Below are positions 8,357 to 16,632 of a DNA stretch of 64,000 nt, one piece after another. Location of the stretch: positions 2,728,001-2,792,000 of the forward strand of contig NZ_CP104582.1 of assembly GCF_029814935.1 (NCBI RefSeq), in the 5' to 3' direction. The stretch's first letter is position 1. Each line of letters begins with the position of its first letter. Below the pieces are notes generated by a model, which was given only the letters and a program-made list of their open reading frames with translations, searched no databases and was not told where the DNA came from. This stretch comes from Pseudomonas sp. GD03919. GTDB lineage: Bacteria > Pseudomonadota > Gammaproteobacteria > Pseudomonadales > Pseudomonadaceae. The position numbers were made by a program, and so were the translations under genes.

Positions 8357-10342
8357 ATGCCCGCATTCAACAAGATCCTGATCGCCAACCGAGGCGAGAT
8401 CGCCTGCCGGGTGATGCGCACCGCCATCGAGCTCGGCTACCGCACCGTGGCGGTGTACTCCGAGGCCGATAGCGATGCCCGCCATGTACAGATCGCCGAC
8501 GAAGCCGTGTGCATCGGCCCGGCCCAGGTCAACCAGTCCTACCTGCGTATCGAGGCCATCATCGAGGCCGCGCGCAAGACCGGTGCCGACGCCATCCACC
8601 CCGGCTATGGCTTTCTCTCCGAGAACGCCGATTTCGCCCGCGCTTGTGAGGCGGCCGGCATCGTCTTTATCGGCCCAACCGTCGAAGCCATTCACCTGAT
8701 GGGTAGCAAGCGCCTGTCCAAGATCGCCATGCTCGAAGCCGGCGTGCCCTGCATCCCGGGCTATGAGGGCGCCGCCCAGGATGACGAGACCCTGGCCAGC
8801 GAAGCTGAGCGCATCGGCTACCCACTGATGATCAAGGCCAGCGCCGGTGGCGGCGGTCGAGGCATGCGGCAGGTAGCAGAATCCGCCGAACTGCTGGGGC
8901 AGATCCGTACCGCCCGCTCGGAAGCACAGAACGCCTTCGGCTCCGGCGAGCTGATCCTCGAACGCGCGGTGATCCGTCCACGCCATGTGGAGATCCAGGT
9001 CTTCGGCGACCAGCACGGCACTATCGTCTACCTCGGCGAGCGTGACTGCTCAGTGCAGCGTCGCCACCAGAAGGTGGTCGAGGAAGCACCCTGCCCGGTG
9101 ATGACGCCGGAGCTGCGCAAAGCCATGGGTGAAGCGGCGGTCAAGGCGGCAGCCTCGGTCAACTACGTCGGCGCCGGCACCGTGGAATTTTTGCTCGATG
9201 CCAGCGGTGAATTCTTCTTCCTGGAAATGAACACGCGCCTGCAGGTAGAGCACCCGGTGACCGAGCTGATCACGGGGCAGGATCTGGTGGCCTGGCAGAT
9301 TCGCGTCGCCGAAGGCCAGCCCCTGCCGCTGCAGCAGGACGAGATTCGCCTCACCGGCCACGCCATGGAAGTGCGTCTGTACGCCGAGGACTCGGCCGCC
9401 GGCTTCCTGCCGCAAACCGGCCAGGTGTTGCGTTGGGAGCCCGAACTGCTGGCCGGTGTGCGCATCGACCACAGCCTGGTCGAAGGCCAAGCCGTCACCC
9501 CTTTCTACGACCCGATGCTGGCCAAGGTCATCGCCTACGGCGAAACCCGCGACGAAGCCCGGCGCAAGCTGGTGCGTGCGGTCGAGCAGTGCGTGCTGCT
9601 GGGCGTGAATGGCAACCAGCGCTTTCTCGCCAACCTGCTCAAGCATCCGGAGTTCGCCGCCAGCAATGCCACCACGGCGTTTATCGCCGAGCATTTCGCG
9701 GATGACCCCAGCCTGCGCCCGCACACGGCCAGCCTGGCCGAGCTGGCCATGGCCGCTGCCCTGCTTTACCAGACCTCGGCCGACGCCCGCGCGCACCAGC
9801 CCGGCCTGTCCGGCTGGCGTAGCGCCGGCAGTGCGCCCTGGCGTTTCGTCCTCAAGCAGGGCGAACACAAGCACGCCGTGGAGCTGGACGTGCTCGCCAG
9901 CGGCACGCAAGCACTCCTCTGCGTGCGTCGGGGCGAGGAACAGCTGTCCCTGCGCCTGCTGGCCAGCGACGGTCGCTGGCTGACCCTGGAACTCGACGGC
10001 GTGCGCCGCCGCCAGGCTTACCACATCGAAGGCGAGCACCTGTGGCTGTATGGTGAACACGGCAACCTGGAGCTGGTTGATGTCACCCACGAGCCAGCCG
10101 TTGGGCAGAACGCCGCCAGCAGCGGCGCGGTGAAGGCACCGATGGATGGCGCCATCGTCGACGTGCTGGTCGCCGAGGGCGCCAGCGTCAGCAAGGGGCA
10201 ACTGCTGGTGGTGCTGGAAGCGATGAAGATGGAGCACCCGCTCAAGGCTGGTGTCGACGGCATCGTTCGCCGCGTCGGCGTAAGTCAGGGCGACCAGGTG
10301 AAAAATCGCCAGTTGCTGGTGGAAATCGAAGCTGCTTCGTAG
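8357..10342 (+). CDS. atuF: Geranyl-CoA carboxylase, biotin carboxylase/BCCP (alpha) subunit AtuF
   Basis: A 661-residue alpha subunit of an acyl-CoA carboxylase. Order of domains: biotin carboxylase N-domain (starts MPAFNKILIANRGEIACRVM), ATP-grasp with KASAGGGGRGM near residue 160, YLGERDCSVQRRHQK near 225-240 and EMNTRLQVEHPVTE; a linker; and a C-terminal biotinyl domain. The biotinylation motif EAMKM is at 621-625 with the biotin on Lys624. It carboxylates its own biotin and hands it to AtuC. I chose the ATG at 8357 because AGGAG lies 7 nt upstream and the earlier open frame is REP sequence. Confidence 0.93.
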   Translation: MPAFNKILIANRGEIACRVMRTAIELGYRTVAVYSEADSDARHVQIADEAVCIGPAQVNQSYLRIEAIIEAARKTGADAIHPGYGFLSENADFARACEAAGIVFIGPTVEAIHLMGSKRLSKIAMLEAGVPCIPGYEGAAQDDETLASEAERIGYPLMIKASAGGGGRGMRQVAESAELLGQIRTARSEAQNAFGSGELILERAVIRPRHVEIQVFGDQHGTIVYLGERDCSVQRRHQKVVEEAPCPVMTPELRKAMGEAAVKAAASVNYVGAGTVEFLLDASGEFFFLEMNTRLQVEHPVTELITGQDLVAWQIRVAEGQPLPLQQDEIRLTGHAMEVRLYAEDSAAGFLPQTGQVLRWEPELLAGVRIDHSLVEGQAVTPFYDPMLAKVIAYGETRDEARRKLVRAVEQCVLLGVNGNQRFLANLLKHPEFAASNATTAFIAEHFADDPSLRPHTASLAELAMAAALLYQTSADARAHQPGLSGWRSAGSAPWRFVLKQGEHKHAVELDVLASGTQALLCVRRGEEQLSLRLLASDGRWLTLELDGVRRRQAYHIEGEHLWLYGEHGNLELVDVTHEPAVGQNAASSGAVKAPMDGAIVDVLVAEGASVSKGQLLVVLEAMKMEHPLKAGVDGIVRRVGVSQGDQVKNRQLLVEIEAAS

Positions 10343-10384
10343 GTGTCGCGGGGCCGCCTAGGCCGTGCGAACCAAAAATCCGGC

Positions 10385-10405
10385 GGTGCGCACGGCGCAC
10401 CCTAC
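10385..10405. repeat. REP-like GGTGCGC hairpin between atuF and atuG
   Basis: GGTGCGCACGGCGCACCCTAC, the inverse of the unit at the atuA stop codon (3499-3542). It lies in the 92-bp gap before atuG. Confidence 0.5.
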
Positions 10406-10434
10406 GCATATCCCGAACAACAAGAGGAACGCCC

Positions 10435-11259
10435 ATGTCACTTTCCGGCAAGACCCTGTTCATCACCGGCGCCAGCCGTGGCATCGGCCGCGAGATCGCC
10501 CTCAAGGCCGCCGCCGATGGCGCCAATATCGTCATCGCAGCCAAGAGCGCCGAGCCGCACCCGAAACTGGAAGGCACCATCTTCAGCGTCGCCGCCGAGG
10601 TCGAAGCCGCAGGCGGCAAAGCGCTGGCCCTGCAGCTGGATGTGCGTGACGAACAGGCTGTGGCAACCGCCATGGCCCAGGCCGCCGAGCATTTCGGCGG
10701 CATCGATGCGCTGGTCAACAACGCCGGCGCGATCAAACTGGTGGGCGTGGAAAAACTCGAACCCAAGCGCTTCGACCTGATGTACCAGATCAACACCCGC
10801 GCGGTGATGGTCTGCAACCAGGCGGCCCTACCCTATCTGAAGAAGAGCGCGGGCGCGCATATCCTCAACCTCTCCCCGCCGCTCAACCTCGACGCCAAGT
10901 GGTTCGCCCAGCACGGCCCCTACACCGTCACCAAGTACGGCATGAGCATGCTCACCCTGGGCATGAGCGAGGAGTTCAGGAAGTACGGCATCAGCGTCAA
11001 TTCGCTGTGGCCTAAGACCATGATCGCCACCGCCGCCATCGAGTTCGAACTGGGCAGCCGTGACGCCTTCAAGCGTGCACGCACGCCGGCGATCATGGCT
11101 GACGCGGCCCACGCGATCCTGGCCAGCCAGGGCCGCAGCATCAGCGGGCGCCTGCTGATCGACGAGGACATCCTGCGCGAACGGGGCGTCAACGATTTCG
11201 AGCAGTACCGTTTCGATCCCGCTGGCGGCAGCCTGGTGCCGGATCTGTTTGTCGACTAA
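10435..11259 (+). CDS. atuG: SDR-family protein AtuG
   Basis: A 274-residue short-chain dehydrogenase. It has TGASRGIG near residue 11 and NNAGA near 98. The catalytic segment YTVTKYGMSM supplies Tyr and Lys. The LSPPLNLDAKWF segment and overall layout resemble hydroxysteroid dehydrogenase-like 2 (HSDL2) proteins. AtuG belongs to the citronellol cluster, but its exact reaction is unproven. AGAGGAA precedes the ATG. In P. aeruginosa an acyl-CoA synthetase gene (atuH) follows; here the next gene is on the opposite strand. Confidence 0.88.
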   Translation: MSLSGKTLFITGASRGIGREIALKAAADGANIVIAAKSAEPHPKLEGTIFSVAAEVEAAGGKALALQLDVRDEQAVATAMAQAAEHFGGIDALVNNAGAIKLVGVEKLEPKRFDLMYQINTRAVMVCNQAALPYLKKSAGAHILNLSPPLNLDAKWFAQHGPYTVTKYGMSMLTLGMSEEFRKYGISVNSLWPKTMIATAAIEFELGSRDAFKRARTPAIMADAAHAILASQGRSISGRLLIDEDILRERGVNDFEQYRFDPAGGSLVPDLFVD

Positions 11260-11279
11260 GGCCTAAGACGCGTGGCTTC

Positions 11280-11335
11280 GTAGCCCGGATGCAATCCGGG
11301 TATCCCACGCGCGGATTCCCCGGGTTACGGGCTAC
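11280..11335. repeat. REP element (GTAGCCCGGATGCAATCCGGG type) after atuG
   Basis: GTAGCCCGGATGCAATCCGGG on the left and a diverged inverse GGATTCCCCGGGTTACGGGCTAC on the right. It lies between the convergent ends of atuG and the lipoprotein gene and is the only structured element there, so it may serve as the transcript end. I see no hairpin with a U-tract. Confidence 0.65.
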
Positions 11336-11397
11336 GGACGCCTGAGCCGCGCGCACCGAGACACGCGTCGGGTTAGCGCCTTGCCCAGTACACACGA

Positions 11398-11898
11398 CTA
11401 CTGCTTGAACTCGAACTGCACCTCGGCGCCTTCGATGGAGTCCCAGTAGTCGTCGACACGCTCGTTGCTGATCAGGCGACCGCTGATCTGGAACGGACTC
11501 TGGACTTCGGGTTTCTCGCCAAACAGCGGCGGCAGCACTGGCGAGAGTTCCTCGCGGGTTTCGTTTTCCAGCGCCTGCTCAAATAGCTCCGTCGGCACGC
11601 TAAGATCCAGTACCAGCTTCGCCTCGGGCTCGGCAGGCTTGGGCTGTGGTGCCGCAGCAGGCTTGGGCTTGGCGGCAACAGGCGGTTTGGCGGGAAGCAC
11701 GGGTTTGTTTTCGACCACCTTGGCAGGCGGTGCAGGTTCGACCGGTTTGGGCCTGGCAACCTCGGCAACGGACGCAGGTCCAGGCGCGGTGACCACTGCG
11801 GGCTCAGGTGCAGGCTGCTGCGCAACAGGCTCAGGCGCACGCTCACAGGCGCTCAGCCACCCCACACACAGCAACAGAAAAATGGACTTACGCATCAT
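11398..11898 (-). CDS. Pro/Ala-rich lipoprotein of unknown function
   Basis: A 166-residue protein with a lipoprotein signal (LLLCVGWLSAC, lipobox LSAC). A low-complexity linker of Pro, Ala, Lys and Val covers roughly residues 22-95. A small C-terminal domain follows, containing LVLDLSVPTELFEQALE and ending VQFEFKQ. The linker would let the C-terminal domain reach across the periplasm. Its place between the atu operon and the sigma/anti-sigma genes matches PA2894 in P. aeruginosa (from memory). I do not recognise a domain and propose no function. Confidence 0.7.
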   Translation of the reverse strand: MMRKSIFLLLCVGWLSACERAPEPVAQQPAPEPAVVTAPGPASVAEVARPKPVEPAPPAKVVENKPVLPAKPPVAAKPKPAAAPQPKPAEPEAKLVLDLSVPTELFEQALENETREELSPVLPPLFGEKPEVQSPFQISGRLISNERVDDYWDSIEGAEVQFEFKQ

Positions 11899-11988
11899 GG
11901 GACAAGGGTAACTCGATCAGTAACGCGCCCATGCTCCTCCGCCTGGGCGCGCCTGACAAGTCGACTTACACGACTTTTACCCGACCGC

Positions 11989-12654
11989 TCATTCGGCTGA
12001 CGGCTCGTTGGCCAGATGCTCGAGCTCGGCCTCGATATCCAGTTGCGGGTAATCGGCCTTGAGCTGCTCCAGCAACCGCTGCGCCTCCTCGTGCTTATTG
12101 GCCTTGCGCAGCTCCAGCAGACGCAGCAACGCCTCGCGTGGTTCGCTCTGGATCACCAGCTCTGCCATCGGCGCGATTGCCGTCGCGCTGGCCGGTACCT
12201 CCGAAATATCAGCAGAAGGGGCCTGGCTCCTCATACGTTCCTGAGGGACAGCCATACGCGCCATCGGCTCAGTCTCGGCAGCACGCTTGGCCGTCATCGG
12301 CGCAGGTGCTGGCGCGGCAGGGCTCATCGCCACACTGGGCGGCACGGCATCGAAGGCCTCAGGCGTTTGCTCCAGCGTACGCCAGGTCAGACTGACGCCG
12401 ATCCCCAGGCAAGCCAGACCGGCTACCGCCACCGACCAGCGCTGGCGACCGCTGCCGAACAGCCATTGGTGCAGACGCTGCGCCCAGCCAGCCTTGTCGC
12501 TGACGGCTTCGGCCTGCTGCGCCTCACGGGCAGCCGCACTGGCCGCCGCCAGAATACGTGCATCCAGCTCGGCCGAGGGTTCACCGCTGCCATGGACACG
12601 GAAATGCGCCAACAGCTCGTGTTCGTGATCCAGCGGTTCTCGTTCATGGGTCAT
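11989..12654 (-). CDS. sbrR: Anti-sigma factor, SbrR-like, single-pass membrane protein
   Basis: A 221-residue protein. The N-terminal ~70 residues would bind the sigma factor in the cytoplasm. One transmembrane segment (WSVAVAGLACLGIGVSLTW, about 73-91) leads to an Ala/Pro/Met-rich periplasmic part ending in a charged helix (LRLLELRKANKHEEAQRLLE). It overlaps the end of the ECF sigma gene by 4 bp (ATGA), the usual sigma/anti-sigma coupling. By position next to a MocR regulator and the atu cluster it corresponds to PA2895 (SbrR), which restrains SbrI and affects swarming and biofilm formation. The orthology is inferred from gene order. Confidence 0.75.
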   Translation of the reverse strand: MTHEREPLDHEHELLAHFRVHGSGEPSAELDARILAAASAAAREAQQAEAVSDKAGWAQRLHQWLFGSGRQRWSVAVAGLACLGIGVSLTWRTLEQTPEAFDAVPPSVAMSPAAPAPAPMTAKRAAETEPMARMAVPQERMRSQAPSADISEVPASATAIAPMAELVIQSEPREALLRLLELRKANKHEEAQRLLEQLKADYPQLDIEAELEHLANEPSAE

Positions 12655-13223
12655 GCGGACAACTCCTCGGTGGCCAGCAGCCGGCGCAGTTTCCGTAGGG
12701 CGTAGCGCAGACGGCTCTTGACCGTCTCGGCCGGCGTGCGGGTCAACTCGGCAATCTCGTTCAGTTCCAGGTCGCCATGGGCGCGCAGCAGGAACACTTC
12801 GCGCTGGTCTTCCGGCAGGTCGGCCAGTGCCGCCTGCAGCCGCTCACTGTCGCGACTGAGGCTCCACTGCTGCTCAGGGCTTGGCTGCGGATCGGCCTGG
12901 GCGTGCTGGCCTTCATCGTATTCGTCATGCCCGGCCTGATGTCGGCCCGTCTTGCGCCAGTGATCGATCAAGCGGTTGCGGGCGATCTGATACAGCCAGG
13001 TCTTGAATAGCACCGACTCGCGCTGCTCACTCTGGCTGCGGATCAGGCTCACCCAGGTTTCCTGGAACACTTCCTCGGCCAGGGCATGGTCGCCACACAG
13101 ACCGAGCAGAAAGCGGAACAGACCCAGCCGATGGCGCTGGTACAGTTCGTTGAAGGCCGCGGCATCGCCGCGGCGATAACGCCGCAGCAAGGCGGCGTCG
13201 TCATCCATGAGGGGTGCGTTCAC
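12651..13223 (-). CDS. sbrI: ECF-type RNA polymerase sigma factor, SbrI-like
   Basis: A 190-residue sigma-70 family factor of the extracytoplasmic type. Region 2 reads FRFLLGLCGDHALAEEVFQE with FKTWLYQIARNRLIDHWRK. An acidic/Gln-rich linker separates it from region 4, LPEDQREVFLLRAHGDLELNEIAE with the HTH TPAETVKSRLRYALRKLR. The gene starts with a GTG whose last bases overlap the stop codon of the VWA frame (GTGA) and ends overlapping the anti-sigma gene. An internal ATG at 13208 is an alternative start. The three genes form one transcription unit. Confidence 0.88.
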   Translation of the reverse strand: MNAPLMDDDAALLRRYRRGDAAAFNELYQRHRLGLFRFLLGLCGDHALAEEVFQETWVSLIRSQSEQRESVLFKTWLYQIARNRLIDHWRKTGRHQAGHDEYDEGQHAQADPQPSPEQQWSLSRDSERLQAALADLPEDQREVFLLRAHGDLELNEIAELTRTPAETVKSRLRYALRKLRRLLATEELSA

Positions 13224-13600
13224 TGCTGAACTCGTGCTGGGGTGGAACCGGAAGTGTGCAGGCTCTGGGCGATTTCGGCCAGTTGGATGAACTCGCCACG
13301 TAGACCGAAGCGGTCCTCACCTTTCGCCGAGCGCGCCAGCGCGATGCTCTGCGCCAGATCGAAGTCGCCCGTGTAGCGCCCGTCCTTAAGCTGCTGGGCG
13401 AAGGCGGCTACCGCTGCGGCGAAGCGCAGGTCCTCACTGGCAGCCGCAACCGGCTTGGCCTCGCTGCGAGCGATAGGCCGCTCCAGCAGCCGGCTGGATG
13501 CTTCCCCGGCTGCCTTGTAGCGAATCCGCAGCCAGGCCAACTCGCCGCTCTTGCTCGCGGGCTGGGCACTGGCCTGATAACGCAGCGGCTCCAGCCAGCC
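13220..13600 (-). pseudogene. 3' part of the VWA lipoprotein gene, separated by an in-frame TAA
   Basis: After the TAA at 13601-13603 the same frame continues without a break for 127 codons: GWLEPLRYQASAQPASKSG, then LAWLRIRYKAAGEASSRLL, ending at a TGA at 13220-13222. This is the C-terminal part of the DUF3520-type domain expected in YfbK-like VWA proteins. It has no good start of its own. A single substitution (for example CAA to TAA) explains the break. The piece is either lost, made by readthrough, or the stop is a sequencing error. Confidence 0.7.
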
Positions 13601-14920
13601 TTAGCTGCCCGCCGGGACGATTTCGTACAGCGCGGTGACGGTATGCCCAGCGCCGATATCACCAGCATCGACCTTGTCGTTGCTGAAATCCTCGCGCTTG
13701 AGCGCCCGGTTTTCGTAGCCCAGCAGGCGGTACTCGCTGACCTCGCTCGGGTTGAATTCCAGTTGCAGTTTCACGTCGCTGACCACCGTGGCCAGGGTCG
13801 AGCCAAGCTGATCCACCAACACCTTGCGCGCCTCGCGCAGGTTGTCGATGTAGGCGTAGTTGCCGTCACCGGCATCGGCCAGCTGCTCCATCAGCCGCTC
13901 GTTGTAGTTGTCCACGCCAAAACCCAGGGTGGTCAGCGAGACGCCGCTCTTGCGCTTATCGGCAGCCAGTTGCTTGAGGCTGTCGAAATCGCTGATGCCG
14001 ACGTTGAAGTCACCATCGGTGGCCAGCAGGATGCGATTGATACCGCCACCGACCATATGCTTGCTCGCCTGCTGGTAAGCCAACTGAATGCCCGACTCCC
14101 CTGCCGTCGAACCGCCAGCGCTGAGTTGATCGATAGCCGCCCGAATCTTCGCCTTGTCGCTGCCGGGCGTGGAATCGAGCACCACCTGGCTGTCACCGGC
14201 ATAGGTGACCAGCGAGACGCGATCCTGCGGACGCAACTGATCGACCAGCAATTTCAGCGTGCTCTGCACCATCGGCAGCCCTTCGCGGCGATGCATCGAG
14301 CCGGACACGTCGACCAGGAACACCAGATTGGCTGGCGGCAGCTCGTCCACGCTGCGGTCCGACGCCTTGATGGCGATGCGCAGCAGGCGCGTCTGCGGGT
14401 TCCACGGCGTAACCGCCAGTTCGGTGCTGACGCCGAAAGGCACATCCCCCTGCGGCAACGGATAGGCATAGGGGAAGTAGTTGACCAGTTCCTCCAGACG
14501 CACGGCATCCTTCGGTGGCAGTTGCCCGTCATTGAGGAAGCGCCGCACATTGGCATAGCTGCCGGTATCGACGTCGATGCTGAAGGTGGACACCGGCGTT
14601 TCGGCAACGGCGAACACCGGATTGTCGGCATAGGCCTGGTACTGCTCGCGCGACTCGTCGCGGTAACCCGGCGGCAGAACATCGGCGATGGGCGCCGGCG
14701 CGTAGGCCATCTGCGCCATGCGCTTGTGACTGGCCGCGGCATGCATCTCGACCGCCGCGGGCGCAGCCAGGCGTTCACGTGCAAGTGACGGCGCCGGTTT
14801 CGAGTTGGTCTGGGCTTCCGGCTCCGGGCCAGAGGCGCTGCAGGCGACGAGCAACAGCAAGGTCCCCGCGGAAAAACCGACGGCGAATGGGCGAACGAGC
14901 AACGAGGAATAAACGGACAT
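13601..14920 (-). CDS. VWA-domain lipoprotein (YfbK-like), truncated by an internal stop
   Basis: 439 residues from the ATG at 14920, which is preceded by AGGAGG. The signal ends in a lipobox LVAC with Cys27, so the protein should be a lipoprotein. A vWF-N-type domain (ETPVSTFSIDVDTGSYANV and following) precedes the VWA domain. The MIDAS motif DVSGS has Asp204, Ser206 and Ser208, and the later motif ATDGDFNVG is present. The C-terminal DUF3520-like domain is cut at VTALYEIVPAGS by a TAA; the rest follows in frame (13220-13600). It heads the operon with the ECF sigma and anti-sigma genes, suggesting an envelope role linked to that regulon. Confidence 0.85.
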   Translation of the reverse strand: MSVYSSLLVRPFAVGFSAGTLLLLVACSASGPEPEAQTNSKPAPSLARERLAAPAAVEMHAAASHKRMAQMAYAPAPIADVLPPGYRDESREQYQAYADNPVFAVAETPVSTFSIDVDTGSYANVRRFLNDGQLPPKDAVRLEELVNYFPYAYPLPQGDVPFGVSTELAVTPWNPQTRLLRIAIKASDRSVDELPPANLVFLVDVSGSMHRREGLPMVQSTLKLLVDQLRPQDRVSLVTYAGDSQVVLDSTPGSDKAKIRAAIDQLSAGGSTAGESGIQLAYQQASKHMVGGGINRILLATDGDFNVGISDFDSLKQLAADKRKSGVSLTTLGFGVDNYNERLMEQLADAGDGNYAYIDNLREARKVLVDQLGSTLATVVSDVKLQLEFNPSEVSEYRLLGYENRALKREDFSNDKVDAGDIGAGHTVTALYEIVPAGS

Positions 14921-15005
14921 GGTGTACCTCCTGAGCAATGGCACAAGACCTTCGCTCAGGTAGACGCAGCCCTTCGATGAATCGGGTTAAAACGAGACGG
15001 ACTTT

Positions 15006-16451
15006 TTAATCCTCCCAGGAGCCTCCCGCTTCCTGGCACAGCTGCGTGGCCAGCATGCCCAAGGTCATCAACGCCCTCTCCGCCTCGCGATTCCACGGGA
15101 TGCCGCAGTTAAGGCGTACGCAATGGTTGAACTGCTCGGTGTTGCTGAAGATCAGTCCCGGTGCGATGGAGATGCCCTGCTGCAGCGCGCGCACATGCAG
15201 ATGCTTGGTGTTGACCCGCGCCGGCAGGCTGACCCAGAGGATAAAGCCGCCCTTGGGTCGGGTCATCTGCGTACCGACCGGAAAGTACTGCTGCACCGCC
15301 AGCTGGAAGGCATTGAGGTTCTTGCGGTACTCCTGGCGGATATGCCGCAGATGGCGGTCATAGCCACCGTTCTCCAGATAAGCCGCCACCGCCATCTGGG
15401 TGACGCTGCACGCCGAATGGGTGGAGAAGGTCTGCAGCCGCTGGATCTCGTCCTGATACTTGCCGGCGACTATCCAGCCAATGCGCACACCGGGCGACAA
15501 CGTCTTGGAGAAGCTCGAGCAATAGATCACCCGGCTGTCGCGGTCATGGGATTTCAGCGCCTTGGTCGGCCCCTGTTCGAACATCAGCTCGCCGTAAATA
15601 TCGTCCTCGACGATCTGGAAATCGTAATCGCCAGCCAAGCGCAACAACTGACGCTGACGCTCCTCGGGGATGGTGCCACCGAGCGGATTGGACAGCCGCG
15701 CCGTCAGCACCAGTGCCTTGATCGGCCACTGGTTGGCCGCCAGTTGCAGCGCTTCGAGGCTGATGCCGGTGGTGGGGTCACACGGGATCTCGATGACCTT
15801 AAGGCCGAGCAGATCGGCCAGTTGCAGCAGACCATAGTAGGTCGGCGACTCCACCGCGATCAGGTCACCTGGCTTGGTCAACACGCGCAGGCTCATCTGC
15901 AGCGCATCGACGCAGCCATGGGTGATCACCACCTCGGACGGATCGACCACCACACCGGCATCACGCATGCGGATCGCCACCTGGCGGCGCAACGGTTCGA
16001 AACCGGGGCTGAACATGTAGCTGAAAGCACGCGGACTATGAAACCGCGTAACCTTGGCCAGTTGCTGGTGCAGCGCCCGTACCGGCAAATAGTCGACATG
16101 CGGCACCGCAGCGCCCAGCGGAAACACACCTTCACGACGCGACTCGGTGAGAACCTGGTTGATGATACTGGCGCGGGTGACCAGACCAGGCCGTTCGACC
16201 TTGGCGATATCCGGCGTCGGCGCAGTCAGCGCCGGTGTCTGGTGCACGTAGAAGCCCGACTGCGGGCGTGCACGAATCAGCCCCTGATCTTCGAGATTGG
16301 CATAGGCCTGCAACACCGTGGCGTGGCTGACATTGAGCTGGGCGCTCATCTTGCGCACCGACGGCACACGCTCGCCAGGCTGATAGACGCCGCGACGAAT
16401 ATCCTCGGCCAACTGCTGGGCGATACGTTGATAGAGCAGCAGATTGGTCAT
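15006..16451 (-). CDS. MocR-type regulator: GntR HTH fused to a PLP aminotransferase-like domain
   Basis: A 481-residue protein. The N-terminal winged helix (about 1-75) includes GVYQPGERVPSVRKMSAQLN and HATVLQAYANLEDQGLI. The rest is a type I PLP fold; SSFSKTLSPGVRIGW holds the Lys that would bind PLP. MocR proteins sense PLP or amino compounds and regulate nearby genes. The ATG at 16451 follows GGAGGATATCGTC, and the extra upstream residues of the longer frame are not needed. It corresponds in position to PA2897. The target genes are unknown. Confidence 0.88.
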   Translation of the reverse strand: MTNLLLYQRIAQQLAEDIRRGVYQPGERVPSVRKMSAQLNVSHATVLQAYANLEDQGLIRARPQSGFYVHQTPALTAPTPDIAKVERPGLVTRASIINQVLTESRREGVFPLGAAVPHVDYLPVRALHQQLAKVTRFHSPRAFSYMFSPGFEPLRRQVAIRMRDAGVVVDPSEVVITHGCVDALQMSLRVLTKPGDLIAVESPTYYGLLQLADLLGLKVIEIPCDPTTGISLEALQLAANQWPIKALVLTARLSNPLGGTIPEERQRQLLRLAGDYDFQIVEDDIYGELMFEQGPTKALKSHDRDSRVIYCSSFSKTLSPGVRIGWIVAGKYQDEIQRLQTFSTHSACSVTQMAVAAYLENGGYDRHLRHIRQEYRKNLNAFQLAVQQYFPVGTQMTRPKGGFILWVSLPARVNTKHLHVRALQQGISIAPGLIFSNTEQFNHCVRLNCGIPWNREAERALMTLGMLATQLCQEAGGSWED

Positions 16452-16586
16452 GACGATATCCTCCGGGGCACAGGAGCATAACAGTAACCTATTGCTACAC
16501 AATTGTACCGGCACAGATACGATCTGTTTTTACCATACGCAGCACTTTGCTGGTCACAGATTGCATAAATGCCGTGCTCCGAACAT

Positions 16587-16613
16587 AAAAAACCCCGGGC
16601 GCGCCGGGGTTTT
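16587..16613. terminator. Rho-independent terminator downstream of the OmpA-like gene
   Basis: A GC-rich stem, AAACCCCGG/CCGGGGTTT with a GCGCG loop, is flanked by A and T runs. It lies 20 bp beyond the stop of the minus-strand OmpA-like gene. Confidence 0.85.
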
Positions 16614-16632
16614 AAGGTTCGGTACCAGACGA

